A DNA stretch of 64,000 nucleotides from positions 372,001 to 436,000 of the forward strand of contig JAGTJL010000013.1 of assembly GCA_020746875.1 (NCBI GenBank), read 5' to 3'. The DNA is from Rhexocercosporidium sp. MPI-PUGE-AT-0058 (lineage: Eukaryota > Ascomycota > Leotiomycetes > Helotiales). This document shows positions 47,001-57,393 of this stretch, one piece after another. Both the position numbers and the translations under genes were made by a program. The number at the start of each line of letters is the position of its first letter. Position 1 is the first letter of the stretch. The notes under the pieces were generated by a model that was not told the DNA's origin, searched no databases, and saw only the letters and a list, made by a program, of their open reading frames with translations.

Positions 47001-50000
47001 TTCGAATCAAAGGGCCAGACGGGAAATCTCACTTCTCGGCCGGTCAGCTGGTATATCATTCCGTACCTGCCAATATGCCGAGCGCCCGCGGCTTTGCCGA
47101 GGCGGACAAGCTCATTATTCGCGACTTTGAACGAAGTATCAATAGTCTGCTGAGTGATCTATCACAAGGTACACTGGACTGGGATGCAAGCGAGAGTTTG
47201 CTTTCAAAATTACGATTTATACTACCCGCCCCGTTGCAGCAACAGGAGATAGAACACTTTGCAATCGACAAAAGAGCGAGAGAGGGTCCCCAATCAGCAG
47301 AACAGGACATGGAATTCTGGGTGTCATGGAGTAAATGGCAAGCGGCTCTTGATACCTGGATCAAGGCCATTCCTAATGGAAGAGTCATCATCGCGACTGA
47401 CGATCCTGAGCAAGATGCATCGAAAACAATTCCTTTGAATGTGTCAGATATATCAGAGCTTCAACACCTGGTTACTCCTCGTCCCAAAGCCTTGCCACAC
47501 GCAATGAAATCAATAACCCAGGAATTGAATGTTTACTTGTTTGGCAATTTTGCAGCACTTTCAACCGAAGAACGACGGGGGATAGAGTCTATTTTCTGGC
47601 AGTTTTTCCGCCCCATCTACAGACACTTGCGTCGACGACTCGTCAGTCACGTCGAAAAAGTCTATTTTCCGGGTGGATGGGACTCACAGAACTTGACCAT
47701 CGAAGTCGAGGCTCTAATTGAGTCGATAGCATTGTGCTGCTGCGCCTTGTACAGGAATATCTTGAGAACACTGAAGGAGGTGACCATAGATGAGCCAACT
47801 CCTGGCGAGTACAAATTGGGGCATGCCCCCATACTTGCGCCTGATGATGCAGATCCCATGTCCGACACGACAGAATACGAGCGAATTGCGACCAAGCTCT
47901 TGGGACCATTTTTTCTCGAAATGTTTACGCCAGGGCGGAGAGAATACCTCATCATTTCAGCAAAGTTCAGACGTCGGATTACACTTACCCCTGATGAACA
48001 ATCAACATTCTTCAAAGCCGTATCACGCGTGGTAGAGACAGGTCTGAGTCTGAAACAACTGCAGATCGCAACGGACATAGTTGCCAAAATAGCGGCCCAG
48101 GTTTTCCAATCTCAAGAGGTAGCTGACGCTGATCAGACCTACTTTCTTGATTCAGAGCACTTTTGCATGTGGTATCGAATGACGCTCAACACTTTCCCAG
48201 AAGTCATGAGACTCACCGAGTCGCCTCGAGTCTTAGCAGGCCTCGTAAAAGAAGCCTTGCTCACTCGTTACCAACCCCCTCAAACCATCTCTCCAGCACT
48301 TGTTGAGCCTCCTAGTAGTGCTGAGATACAGGAAGTACAGGTTGTGCTCAACAATTTGTTGATGCAAGAGAAAACCAATAAAGCTACGCCAGAAATGGGC
48401 AGTGCGTTTGACTTCGTTCTCACGGAGCTGTTAAGTCCCTCATTGAGACTCCTCAAATTACGCATCGAATTACAGGCGAAAGGATCCATGGACTCGCTGT
48501 CCGGATCTATGACCAACGGTATGGGGTTCCTGGATGCGCAGAAAGGGTTTCAGTCGCGGTTTCAGCGATTCAAAACGGAATTGTATTCGAGATTTGGCAT
48601 TGTGCTAGATTCTTGGTGGTATAGTGAGACTGTCATATTTGCGGCATGCGCGCGATGGAAGCTGTGGAAATCAACGAATCGAAATGCGGACGGCACGCCG
48701 AAATTTCTTGTCTCAACAACAAGTCTAGAGCACCAGATCCAACAGGAATTGTTTGAGATCTATGCGGGCTTGACCGAATGGATCTCCAATGGTTGTCCAA
48801 AAGATGTGTCTGACGACACACGCTTGCGATTAATACTCAATGCCATACCTGACATCGGTCTCGCTCCTTTGCAGGCTGAGATTCGAGACACTACCGAGGC
48901 GATGCAAGCTGCCGGTAACATGGATAACCCGTCGCAAGCCGTTTTTCTTCTTGGAATCAAAGAAGAATTCGTCAAATCCTACATGCAATGGTATAGCTCA
49001 CAACCAGTAAGTCTTACCCTTCGGAAGTCTCCTGCCACACACTAATATCCACCCAGAGATCAATATTGCAGGCTCTGAGGAAACAATATGCAGGCATCGA
49101 AAGCAGCACTGTGGACTTCAGCGGGAAGGCAGAAAGGAGAGGTATTCAGAGAGCCGCTATTCAGATTGGTCTAAACCTTCTAGCTAGCAACCAAGAGCAG
49201 CATCGTCCTGCCGACCGCTTCAGAGTCATGGATCTATCTCGCAATCATGTGCCTCTCGAGAAGGAGATCCCGATATCTCTTCCCTTAGAGCCTTCGAGAC
49301 GCCAAAGCGAGCAGGACGCCTTTGAGTTCACGAAGAAGATGCTTGCTTACAAAGACTGGAAAGACTTTGATTACGAGGTTTCTCGTGAGAAATTGCTTGA
49401 AGATCCGTCGGTTGTCATCCAACCGAAAGAAGAGAGATTCAAAGCCTTCTACGGCGAAGTCGTCAACCGAGATCTCCGGAACCCAATCACGTCATACGTT
49501 GTCTTAGATGCTCCTATTAATTATAACGGTCCCTTTGTCGTCGCCGGTGCGGCTGATATGATGGAGACTGCTAGTAGGCGACAGGCCGAATTAAGCCGCA
49601 TCGCTCTTAAACTACAGAATGCATACACCGAACATCCGCGACCGCTACTAGAGAGATTACTTTCACTTGTATCTCAGGGAATGGATGCTGCGCAACTCAC
49701 CAATCATCGTCTCTACGACGAAGTTCCTCTTACAAAGCCGGAACTTGATCTCCTCGAAGAGATTTCAGGCGACTCATGGGACGAGATTAGTGAGGACTAT
49801 CCTGAATCAAGTGGTGCCTTGAACGGATTTTTGGATGCCAACATACCTTTGCTGCTCGCGTTTGAAGCTGACCTTCAGAAGATTGAGGGTATACCTTTGT
49901 GGGCACCTCAACCCGGTGACGATGTGCAACCCACTGGCGAATTTTCGCATCCTGTTCAAATCAGGTACTCTCCTGATATACCCAGCAAGCAGGGTGTTAC

Positions 50001-52268
50001 GCTTGATCGCTTGAGTCTAGAATTTCAAAAGCTCAAAGGCATCACCCCTTATGTTCAGCACGACATGCGCCAGTTCCTAGAAGCCATGAAAAGCGTGGGC
50101 AGAATTCAGTAAGCATCCCTGTACCTTGTAATAAAGCAACCTAACGCAGTGGTGTAGTTACGATGGGACGTATGGAAATGAGCTCGTTTCCTGGATTCCG
50201 TACAGTGGTCATCCCGAGAATAAGTATGTGATCTCCAAGGAAGAAGCGTTAACGTTACCTTACATAAGGCATAATGCTTTGAATCAACTGGAGGTTCAAT
50301 ACGATGTAGAAGGGAGGATGGGTCCGCCAATCGTTCAGCCAAACAAGTACGAGTATTTCCAGCGTCTGGCATTCAGGCTTGGCCGTGACACTTTGCGAGC
50401 TCTTGAGACTTTGCGATATCCACCACTAAGCCCGGAGCAGGCGTTCTACGATCAGACTAAGGTCGCCGAACTGGCTGAAGAGAACATGAAATATGTCACG
50501 CCACAAGAACGAGGTCAAATTGCGCCAAGTTCCACGGCCAATCTAAACGACATCAATGTCATGAACATCGCTCTGGAAGTGTGTTCAATTGCTCCCCATC
50601 TTGCCACCGAATTGGGCATTGAGCTCCCCTACAGAAATCCATACATCACAGAGCCCGTAGTAGATGTTGAGTTGAATACCGCGCAGGCAGCCGCTTTGAT
50701 TCAGTTGAAGGTCCTGGAGGAGATCAGCAACAACTTTGAACCGAAGTTCCCTGTCGAGGAGACAGTCTGGGATTTTGCCGATGAAAATCTAGCTACGGAA
50801 ACACGGACAATAAATGGCCGCCAGATGCTCTTCAAGAGGCAACAGACCAGATACTTCTCTGTACGCAGATATCCGATTTGTTGTCAAACAAAGGCAACTA
50901 AGGAGGCCATCAAGAAATCCGGACCAATCATTCAATTCGAACCCGAGCCTGAGCCTCCGCTTACCGAGCAGCAACAACTGGAGAAAGAACGGAAAGAAGA
51001 AGCGGAAGCTGCAGTAGAGGCAGAGAGGGGACCTTTGAAAACGGCAAGACATATTCGAGGCCAGATGCCGTACTATCCATTCGGTGAAACTCCTTACCAA
51101 GAAGCTTACCAAAGCCATCTGATGGAATATGAGTTGAGAGATGGTATGTTATACTTCCAGTCAACATTGGTGTCCTCTTGCTAACACGAAAGTAGTCGAA
51201 GAGTTCAATCCAAAGCCCAAAGGTGTTCTCGCCGGTGTGGAACGCGGTCTCAGGCGGATATTCGGCACAGGAGAAACAGTGCCAGCTGTGGTCGTTGAAC
51301 CTCCTGAAGACCCACCGATCCCCAATGATCCTCACCCGCTCCCAAAGATCCCACCAGGATGGACGCCAGACAATATCTCCGCTGAAGAGAAGCGTCTTCG
51401 CTTGATCGAGCTGGCCAAGCAAACACCTGGATTCCCTGACCCCGCCGTTCCGGAGTGGTATCACACACAAGAGGAGATCGAAGTGGCTCGAATTCGAGAG
51501 CAGACTGCACGCCGTCTTGCAGATATTGCTGCTAATGATGCAGAAGTTGAACGCAGATTCGGAAAGAAGAAGGCAAATGCGACTGCTGTAGAATGGACCG
51601 CGTGGCAAGAGGCATGTGGAATTGTTCCTCGAACGGGTTTAAAGATACCTGCTCGAAATGTGACTGCTGGTGGTCCAGCGGCTACAAGTAGGCCAGAAAT
51701 CGGCGGTTTACAAACAACGGGTGGACAAGGTGCCAGTAGACCGGTTAGTAGACCTACCAGCCGACAGGGTCCTAGTGGTCAAGCAGCTGGTGGACGGCCA
51801 TTTACTAGGCAAGGACCTCGGCCGCATCCGCTGCGAAGGAATAAATCCCTTCGACAAGGCCAAGCAGCTTCCGGCAGCTCACCTTTCGCCTCCACCAGCC
51901 GACCCATGAACCCACCCAGTAATACACCTCTTTCCGGCGACTCTCCATTCGCACCTATGAATCTAACCCAGCCCGATGACGGTAATCTTGCCACCAAACA
52001 GCTCACGGCCGAGCAGCAGGCGGCTGTAGGTGCAGGTCTCGAAGCTATGGGAGTCATGACTGGTCCTCAAAATGAGGAGAAGAAACACGAAGAGGAACGT
52101 CTGGAGAACGAGGCGCTCCGTAGACAAGTTGCGGAGTTCGATGCCGCGGAGGAAGAGGCGAGGAGACAGATGGATGCTAAGGATGCGGATCTTCTGCTTC
52201 AGGCTTCGGCTATGGATGATGATGACGTGGACATGGATGATTCGGAATGCTCTTGGGAAGTAGCTTGA
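44038..52268 (+). CDS. Giant unrecognised protein, 2,674 residues, with divergent internal repeats
   Basis: Exons: 44038-44051, 44107-49006, 49057-50108, 50158-51143 and 51196-52268. Introns are 49-55 bp with CTAAT/CTAAC branch sites. The last acceptor could also be at 51192, adding one Val. Spliced length is 8,025 nt. The ATG at 44038 sits in a 14-nt first exon. From about residue 250 to 745 the chain falls into four units of roughly 112-132 residues. Each has a Leu-rich start, a P-x-ALR-like step, a K/R-x-W-hydrophobic helix, a KRP/RPG turn and a GVLYI/GILY strand. Weaker copies seem to continue to about 1,400. An acidic linker lies near 805-840. The C-terminus is Pro/Gln/Gly-rich, then a Glu/Arg coiled coil and an acidic end. 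No catalytic motif, signal peptide or membrane segment is visible. It may be a scaffold; no function is known to me. Confidence 0.88.
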
Positions 52269-53184
52269 TACTGTGGCCCTGGGTGTTATGCTGAATTGAG
52301 GATAGAAGGATGAATGAGTGAGAAATTGTGTTCTGGAGGAGCGGAAGTCGGAGTACTGGACTGACATCCCATTTTTATTTGTTTCGCTTTTTTGGGATCG
52401 GGGGGTGCAGTTTCATTTTTGTGTGGGTAGTAATTTTGCCACTCATTTGGGTATGATTTTGGGTTATTTATTCTTGCGTCAATGCAGGCAAATCTTTTCC
52501 CAACTACAGCAAAGCGTGTTTAAGACCATGAACTTTTCCTGATGGTCTGGCGATTATTTGAGAGCCTCCAGAATCCCATTTTCCTTTGCATTTAATATAC
52601 GTAAACAAGGAAGCGGCCCCTTCTCACTATTAGAGAAGAAACTCGGTCAAGATTATCTTGATTGTCTTCGCGCACCTTTCCGCCGAACTTCAATCAGTCT
52701 TTGTATAAATAGGCATCCATATCTGAAATCATTAACCAGACTCAAATACTTTTACAATACAGCTGAGTTCCAGTCTATGGACACACTACATACAATATTT
52801 GAGGAGGGAAAAGGGTACCTATTCTGAATAACAAGCCCCAATAGCGGGGTAGCGGGGTAAAAGCCAACATAGTCATAAGTAAACAGAATCTCTAATAGAC
52901 TTTCAATATCTACCAGATAATACCTCAATCTTTACGTGATCCAAGTTCAAGACAACTCCCAGACCCTCCTATCTCTTGCATAATTCAGAATGAGAAAGGT
53001 CAACAAACATTACCATCGCCCCCCTAATCCAAGCGAGCCCCACTTGCGGGACAAACGGACGCAGGCCACCATCATGTTTGCTTTGTTTGCTTCGCGATGC
53101 CTACATCTCACCACACCTCAATCACCACCCAAAGTTCCAGCTCCAAACGCAGCGCAGGTTCACCACCACTCCAAACAAAATACA
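52269..53184. other. Intergenic, no supported gene
   Basis: About 900 bp with the 3' end of the giant gene and the upstream region of the DUF423 gene. A TATAAATA-like box lies near 52704. An open frame at 52558-52827 has no supporting feature. In-frame upstream ATGs at 52990 and 53074 could extend the next gene. Confidence 0.5.
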
Positions 53185-53651
53185 ATGCCTCCATTCTGGA
53201 CAATCGGCTGCATCTACGGCGCGTCTGCCGTAACACTGGGCGCATTCGGAGCTCACGGATTGAAGAAACGCATAGCTGACCCAGCGAAACTCGCGAATTG
53301 GGGAACAGCTGCTCAATATCAAGTTCGTCACCTCCACCCTCTCTTCTCACCCTCCCTCCGCCATTTCCCTTGCCCTTCCCTCGCAATTGTAGAATCTACT
53401 AATGACCCCTCTTACAGCTTATTCACTCTGGCATCCTGCTCATAGCCACAACAGCCGCGCCTAAGAACACGCTCGCAGCATCACTCTTCGTCGCCGGCAT
53501 GACGATGTTCAGCGGTAGTATATATCTTCTCACGCTTGATCCGCAGAGGTTTAAGGCTTTGGGGCCGGTTACGCCGCTGGGTGGGCTGTGCTTGATTGGG
53601 GGCTGGGCGGCGTTGGCTTTTGGGAAGAGGTTACCCATTCCGAGGGTTTGA
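53185..53651 (+). CDS. DUF423 family small membrane protein
   Basis: Exons 53185-53322 and 53418-53651, intron 95 bp (GTTCGT donor, TTACAG acceptor), product 123 residues. It has the family's opening FWTIGCIYGASAV and the GAFGAHGLKKR motif, then three further hydrophobic segments, giving four predicted membrane helices in the usual length of 110-130 residues. DUF423 proteins (bacterial YgdD type) have no settled function; the fungal ones are probably in an internal membrane. The ATG at 53185 matches the bacterial start. An in-frame ATG at 53074 would add a 37-residue basic, Ser/Pro/His-rich extension that could be a mitochondrial presequence. Confidence 0.9.
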
Positions 53652-54211
53652 GGGAGTGGAATCGATGGCGTGTATGATTATTTTGGGGGAAGGGTATAAT
53701 GTTCGGTATGGGATACGGATGGACTGGTTGGAATCTCTGCTCGATGGGTTATCGCTGCTCTGTGTATGATGGATGGTCGAATGGATGAACACTTCAACAG
53801 GCAGTGTTCCTATCTCTCAAACGTTGGGTTTCTTGTGCCAGTGCACTACGTCCAAGTGGCGGCTGTACCTTTGCTTTCTTTCCCTTTCCATTTGGCTGAA
53901 GGCTTAAGGCCAACTGGGCTTACCAAAAAGCTTTATTCGCTTCCAATCTCAACAAGTGTTGCGGTCTCAAAGTTTGTTCTACATTAGTCTTCGTCTAATG
54001 AAGCATCACTTTAAAACTTTAGACCATGCATACTACACGGATCTATTTCTCAGAAATTCTTTCATTTATATTAGTGGTAATGCCGGTCCGGCCGATAACC
54101 TTCGAATAACCCATGTCCCTTGAACGCCTCCAAGAACCGTCACCAGAAAGAATCAATTCCTGCTTCATCATGTGTTGTGTCCAGCACCTAGCACTTTGTA
54201 ATGCCCGTCTC
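53652..54211. other. Intergenic between convergent genes
   Basis: 560 bp between two convergent stop codons. It holds 3' UTRs, with nothing else supported. Confidence 0.5.
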
Positions 54212-54614
54212 TCAGATGCAATCGACGCCCAAACTTCCAGCACCGCCCCAGCTCTATAAAGTCGTTAGTATTTCACAGTCACAAACAGATGTGAGGACAT
54301 CAACAAACCTTCCAGGAGCTCTTGCAGCAGCGAGCTTCCAGACCATGAGTTTGGCATCCCCAAGTACCCATACCTACCATAGTTAGCAGTTGTATATCGA
54401 GGAAGCTGTTGGAGTACTCACAGACAAAGCCAACTGGCACGTCTCCTGGTGGGATCTGACGATCCGGGACGTGGAAGCTGTTTCTCATCTTGTTGGGGGA
54501 GGCTGTGCCATAGCTTGCACAGCAGTCTGGGTACCGATCTGGAGGGCAGTCCTTTGCGGATGCGGCACTGAGGACGCTGAGCAGGAGGGCGATGGTGGTG
54601 GTGATTCTGACCAT
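54212..54614 (-). CDS. Hydrophobin-like secreted protein
   Basis: Minus-strand exons 54614-54422, 54373-54309 and 54253-54212. Introns of 48 and 55 bp have GTGAGT and GTTTGT donors and CTAAC branch sites. Product 99 residues. Residues 1-20 are a signal peptide (MVRITTTIALLLSVLSAASA). The mature part has exactly eight cysteines in the hydrophobin order C-CC-C-C-CC-C. The spacing is C-x7-CC-x32-C-x5-C-x8-CC-x16-C. Class I usually has 8 or more residues between the fourth and fifth cysteines, and class II has about 11 and 16 around the fourth; here it is 32 then 5. The CC-to-C loop is also polar (basic and Pro-rich). It is therefore hydrophobin-like rather than a safe member of either class. Unspliced reading stops just after the second donor. 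Confidence 0.75.
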
Positions 54615-54743
54615 TCCGACTTGGTCGATGTTGATGTGATGTTTATGGGATGTTTGGAGTGATGATTGTTGTTGATAGAAGTATGTGTTGGTTGTGTGAT
54701 GTTGATGATAATGTGAAGAAATAAACTGAAGGGAGAAGTTGGG

Positions 54744-54750
54744 TATTTAT
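54744..54750 (-). promoter_or_regulatory. TATA-like box of the hydrophobin-like gene
   Basis: ATAAATA on the minus strand about 130 bp upstream of the start codon at 54614, the usual distance for fungal genes of this type. Confidence 0.45.
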
Positions 54751-55104
54751 GCGCCGTCTAGAGGTGAAGAAGGTACTGACGGAGCTGCGATGATTAAGTG
54801 TTGAGGAAAGAGGAATGGAGCGATGCCTGAAGGAAAGAGGCATGGAAGAATAAGTCACTGTTTCTTCAATGCTCCTCCACTTCAGTGGGTTCAACCGTCA
54901 GACCAGAATGAATGGCCCTGGAACTGACCCACAGCGTCAATATATCTTATCAATCTAAAATTGGTATTCTAGAACGTACAACCCTCCTAATGGAGGGTGT
55001 GTCATCACCAGCAACTTTCAGCAGAACTGGTGGTTCGGTTGTAGAATGTCCTTGAGATCTAGCTCATTCACGTGTGATGACAAAAATCACTTACAGCAAG
55101 GTCA

Positions 55105-55112
55105 TTAGTATG
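55105..55112. repeat. Target site duplication, left copy
   Basis: TTAGTATG directly before the MITE. The identical 8 bp follow the element at 55611-55618. Confidence 0.88.
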
Positions 55113-55610
55113 CAGAGCGTTCGATAAGCCAATCAGTCAGCCATCAGCTGAGGAAATATCACAGCTGATTGGCTTAACAGTATTGACTAGCTGACTGACT
55201 TAGCTTATTAACTTATAAGCCGCTGATTAGTCAGAAACGTGACATAAACGTGATTTTAAGGGCATTTTTCCACAAGTAAATAAAAATATGTTCTTATATT
55301 AAATAAAAGCTTAAGATTTAATTTACTGTTATTATTACTTATATTTATTATAAACTAGTTAATAAAAGTATTTAAAATCAAAATTAATACTCTTTAATAT
55401 TGTAAAGAGAACTTACTAGATTTTGGAGACTCTATAGCCTAAAATTAACCTAATATAGAGATAAATATACAACCTCTCAGCTTATAAGCCAATGATCAGC
55501 TGAGATATTCTCAGCTGATTGACTTAGGGCTAGGGCTGAGCTGATTGACTTAGATAAATCTCTCAGCTGACTGGCTAGCTGATCAGCCGGCTGGCTTATC
55601 AAACGCTCTG
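55113..55610. mobile_element. hAT-type MITE
   Basis: Non-coding AT-rich element of 498 bp. Its ends form terminal inverted repeats that start CAGAGCGTTYGATAAGCC, with one mismatch in the first 18 bp and similarity continuing for about 40 bp. It is flanked by a perfect 8-bp target duplication TTAGTATG at 55105-55112 and 55611-55618. The CAG..CTG ends and 8-bp duplication identify the hAT superfamily. Inside both ends are several copies of a subterminal motif AGCTGAYTGRCTTA (for example 55163-55176, 55189-55202 and 55513-55526), as expected for transposase binding. It has no coding capacity, so it would depend on a transposase elsewhere. The preserved duplication suggests a fairly recent insertion. 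Confidence 0.88.
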
Positions 55611-55618
55611 TTAGTATG
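55611..55618. repeat. Target site duplication, right copy
   Basis: TTAGTATG directly after the MITE, identical to 55105-55112. Confidence 0.88.
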
Positions 55619-57393
55619 ACTTCCACTCCGCTGGCTTCAAGCCTTCTTGTGGCCATACGGTCTGGAACCTATATATGTCACCGAAAAGACTTACAATTTC
55701 TACTCTGAAAGACAAAACAACATCCGCGTAGTTCGGACCGCAGGCATCTTTCATCGAAAACAACAACAGGAAGCTTCGAGATATATCACCACTACATTCA
55801 CCAACAAATTATCGAACGTCAACGGCACTCTGAGCGGCAGTATTGGGAATGTAAGTGACGAGGCACATAAACTGAAGGACGAGGTAAAGAATAGCAAATT
55901 GTCGTTGTAGCTCAATCAGAACTTTTGACATGAGGCTTTGCGCAGTTTGGAAGAAAGCAAAACCAAATGATACACTGAATCTAAGTCCAAAAAAATTTCC
56001 TTCATTTCACCTCGAATCTGAATTTTTGATCACTGCTTGCTCGCAAAACTTAGTAAATAAGGTGGATTATTGAGGAAGTAATTAGTTCGGTAGAAACTGT
56101 TAAGATGAACCTTGGTGCGGTCACTACGAACGAGCCTGCCCTGGCTCATGACTGCCTTGAAATAGGACTATTGTCTATAATACTAGTTAAGTCAGAAAAA
56201 GTGTTTTGATAGACAAGATTGCTACTAGTCGTACTCACAAAATCACTTGGTTGTGCTTGTTGAACTTCCCCTCCCTCATTGCAGTTCTGGGACAGCTCCG
56301 GTACGTAACTTTCCATGGCAGAACTCACTCTTGGCTATGTCAAACTCGGAAGATGAAACGAGAAACGATGAAAGCAATTATGTCGAGTAAATGGACGTCC
56401 GCCAAGTTGATGAATATGTGGTTCAAGATTCTTAAGGTAGGCGCTCTATGGGACAGAAGGTCGACTTCGAAAGGTCGACTCCAATTTACAGAGGACCACC
56501 ATGGTCACTGCAAATATTTAGAAGTACATCTCCATAAGTGAACAGTCTTTTGCGAACTCGTTTTGCGATTAGCTGATTGACTGCGAGGTTTCGCTACTAG
56601 TATTCACTTAAGGGTGGCTCAGTAGCATCTAATCAAGCATACACTTATGAGCTAATGATGTTGATGGACCAGAATACTGCGTAGCACACACTCATGCGCT
56701 GTCGTGGCTTCTTCTCTTTTCTTGACGGGGGCGTGTCATTTGCCACTTGCTGCCCCATCACCTTTTCTAGTTTTGTAAGCTATCTTTTCAAGTACGGCAG
56801 TACCGAGCTGGCACCAAATCACGAGGTATTTTGTGGCTTCTATTTTAAGTCCCGGGCAATTAGACAGCAATGTCCAAGAACTAGCTTCAATAGGGCAGGG
56901 GTCCAGCCTCGCAAATTCTTGAGATCCCGTAGTAAGAGGGTCGTAGATTTGAACTTTTACGTTTTCGGTGAGGTTGAGTGAAAGAAAAAGCGGGAAAACT
57001 ACTGTAAGCTAGTTATAGGCATTGCTGTATGAGACGCTGTTTGTTCATCCTGAGTCATTCAAGGATTTTGTGGCGTTGCGAGGCTTCGCAATTTTTATCT
57101 TCGCACCCTTTGTCATTAAACTTGAGTCTCTACAAAAGCACTTTAGATAGTGTCCGTACTACACATGAGAGTTATCGAAAAATATTGACGGCTTGCCCCA
57201 GCTATTCTGTGCTTGAATGCTGATCTTGAAGTTCTCTTGATTAAGTTACTTGCTCAGTAGGAGCTTTTGTTTTCTTGAAGTTCAGAGAATCTTCGGGTGT
57301 ACGGCAGAATATCGGCGCATCTTCGAGTTTAGTCTCAAGGGCGCAAATCAACTTTCCAATCAGTCGTATCTTTCTGAATCGAGTACGCTGTTC
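55619..57393. other. Intergenic, weak coding-like fragments
   Basis: 1.8 kb. A plus-strand frame at about 55647-55910 (87 residues, no ATG) has natural composition and starts 30 bp after the MITE. It may be the 3' remains of a gene. A minus-strand frame from an ATG near 56304 to 56146 is also coding-like but short. Neither is firm. The zone before 57394 stays open upstream without an ATG. Confidence 0.4.
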
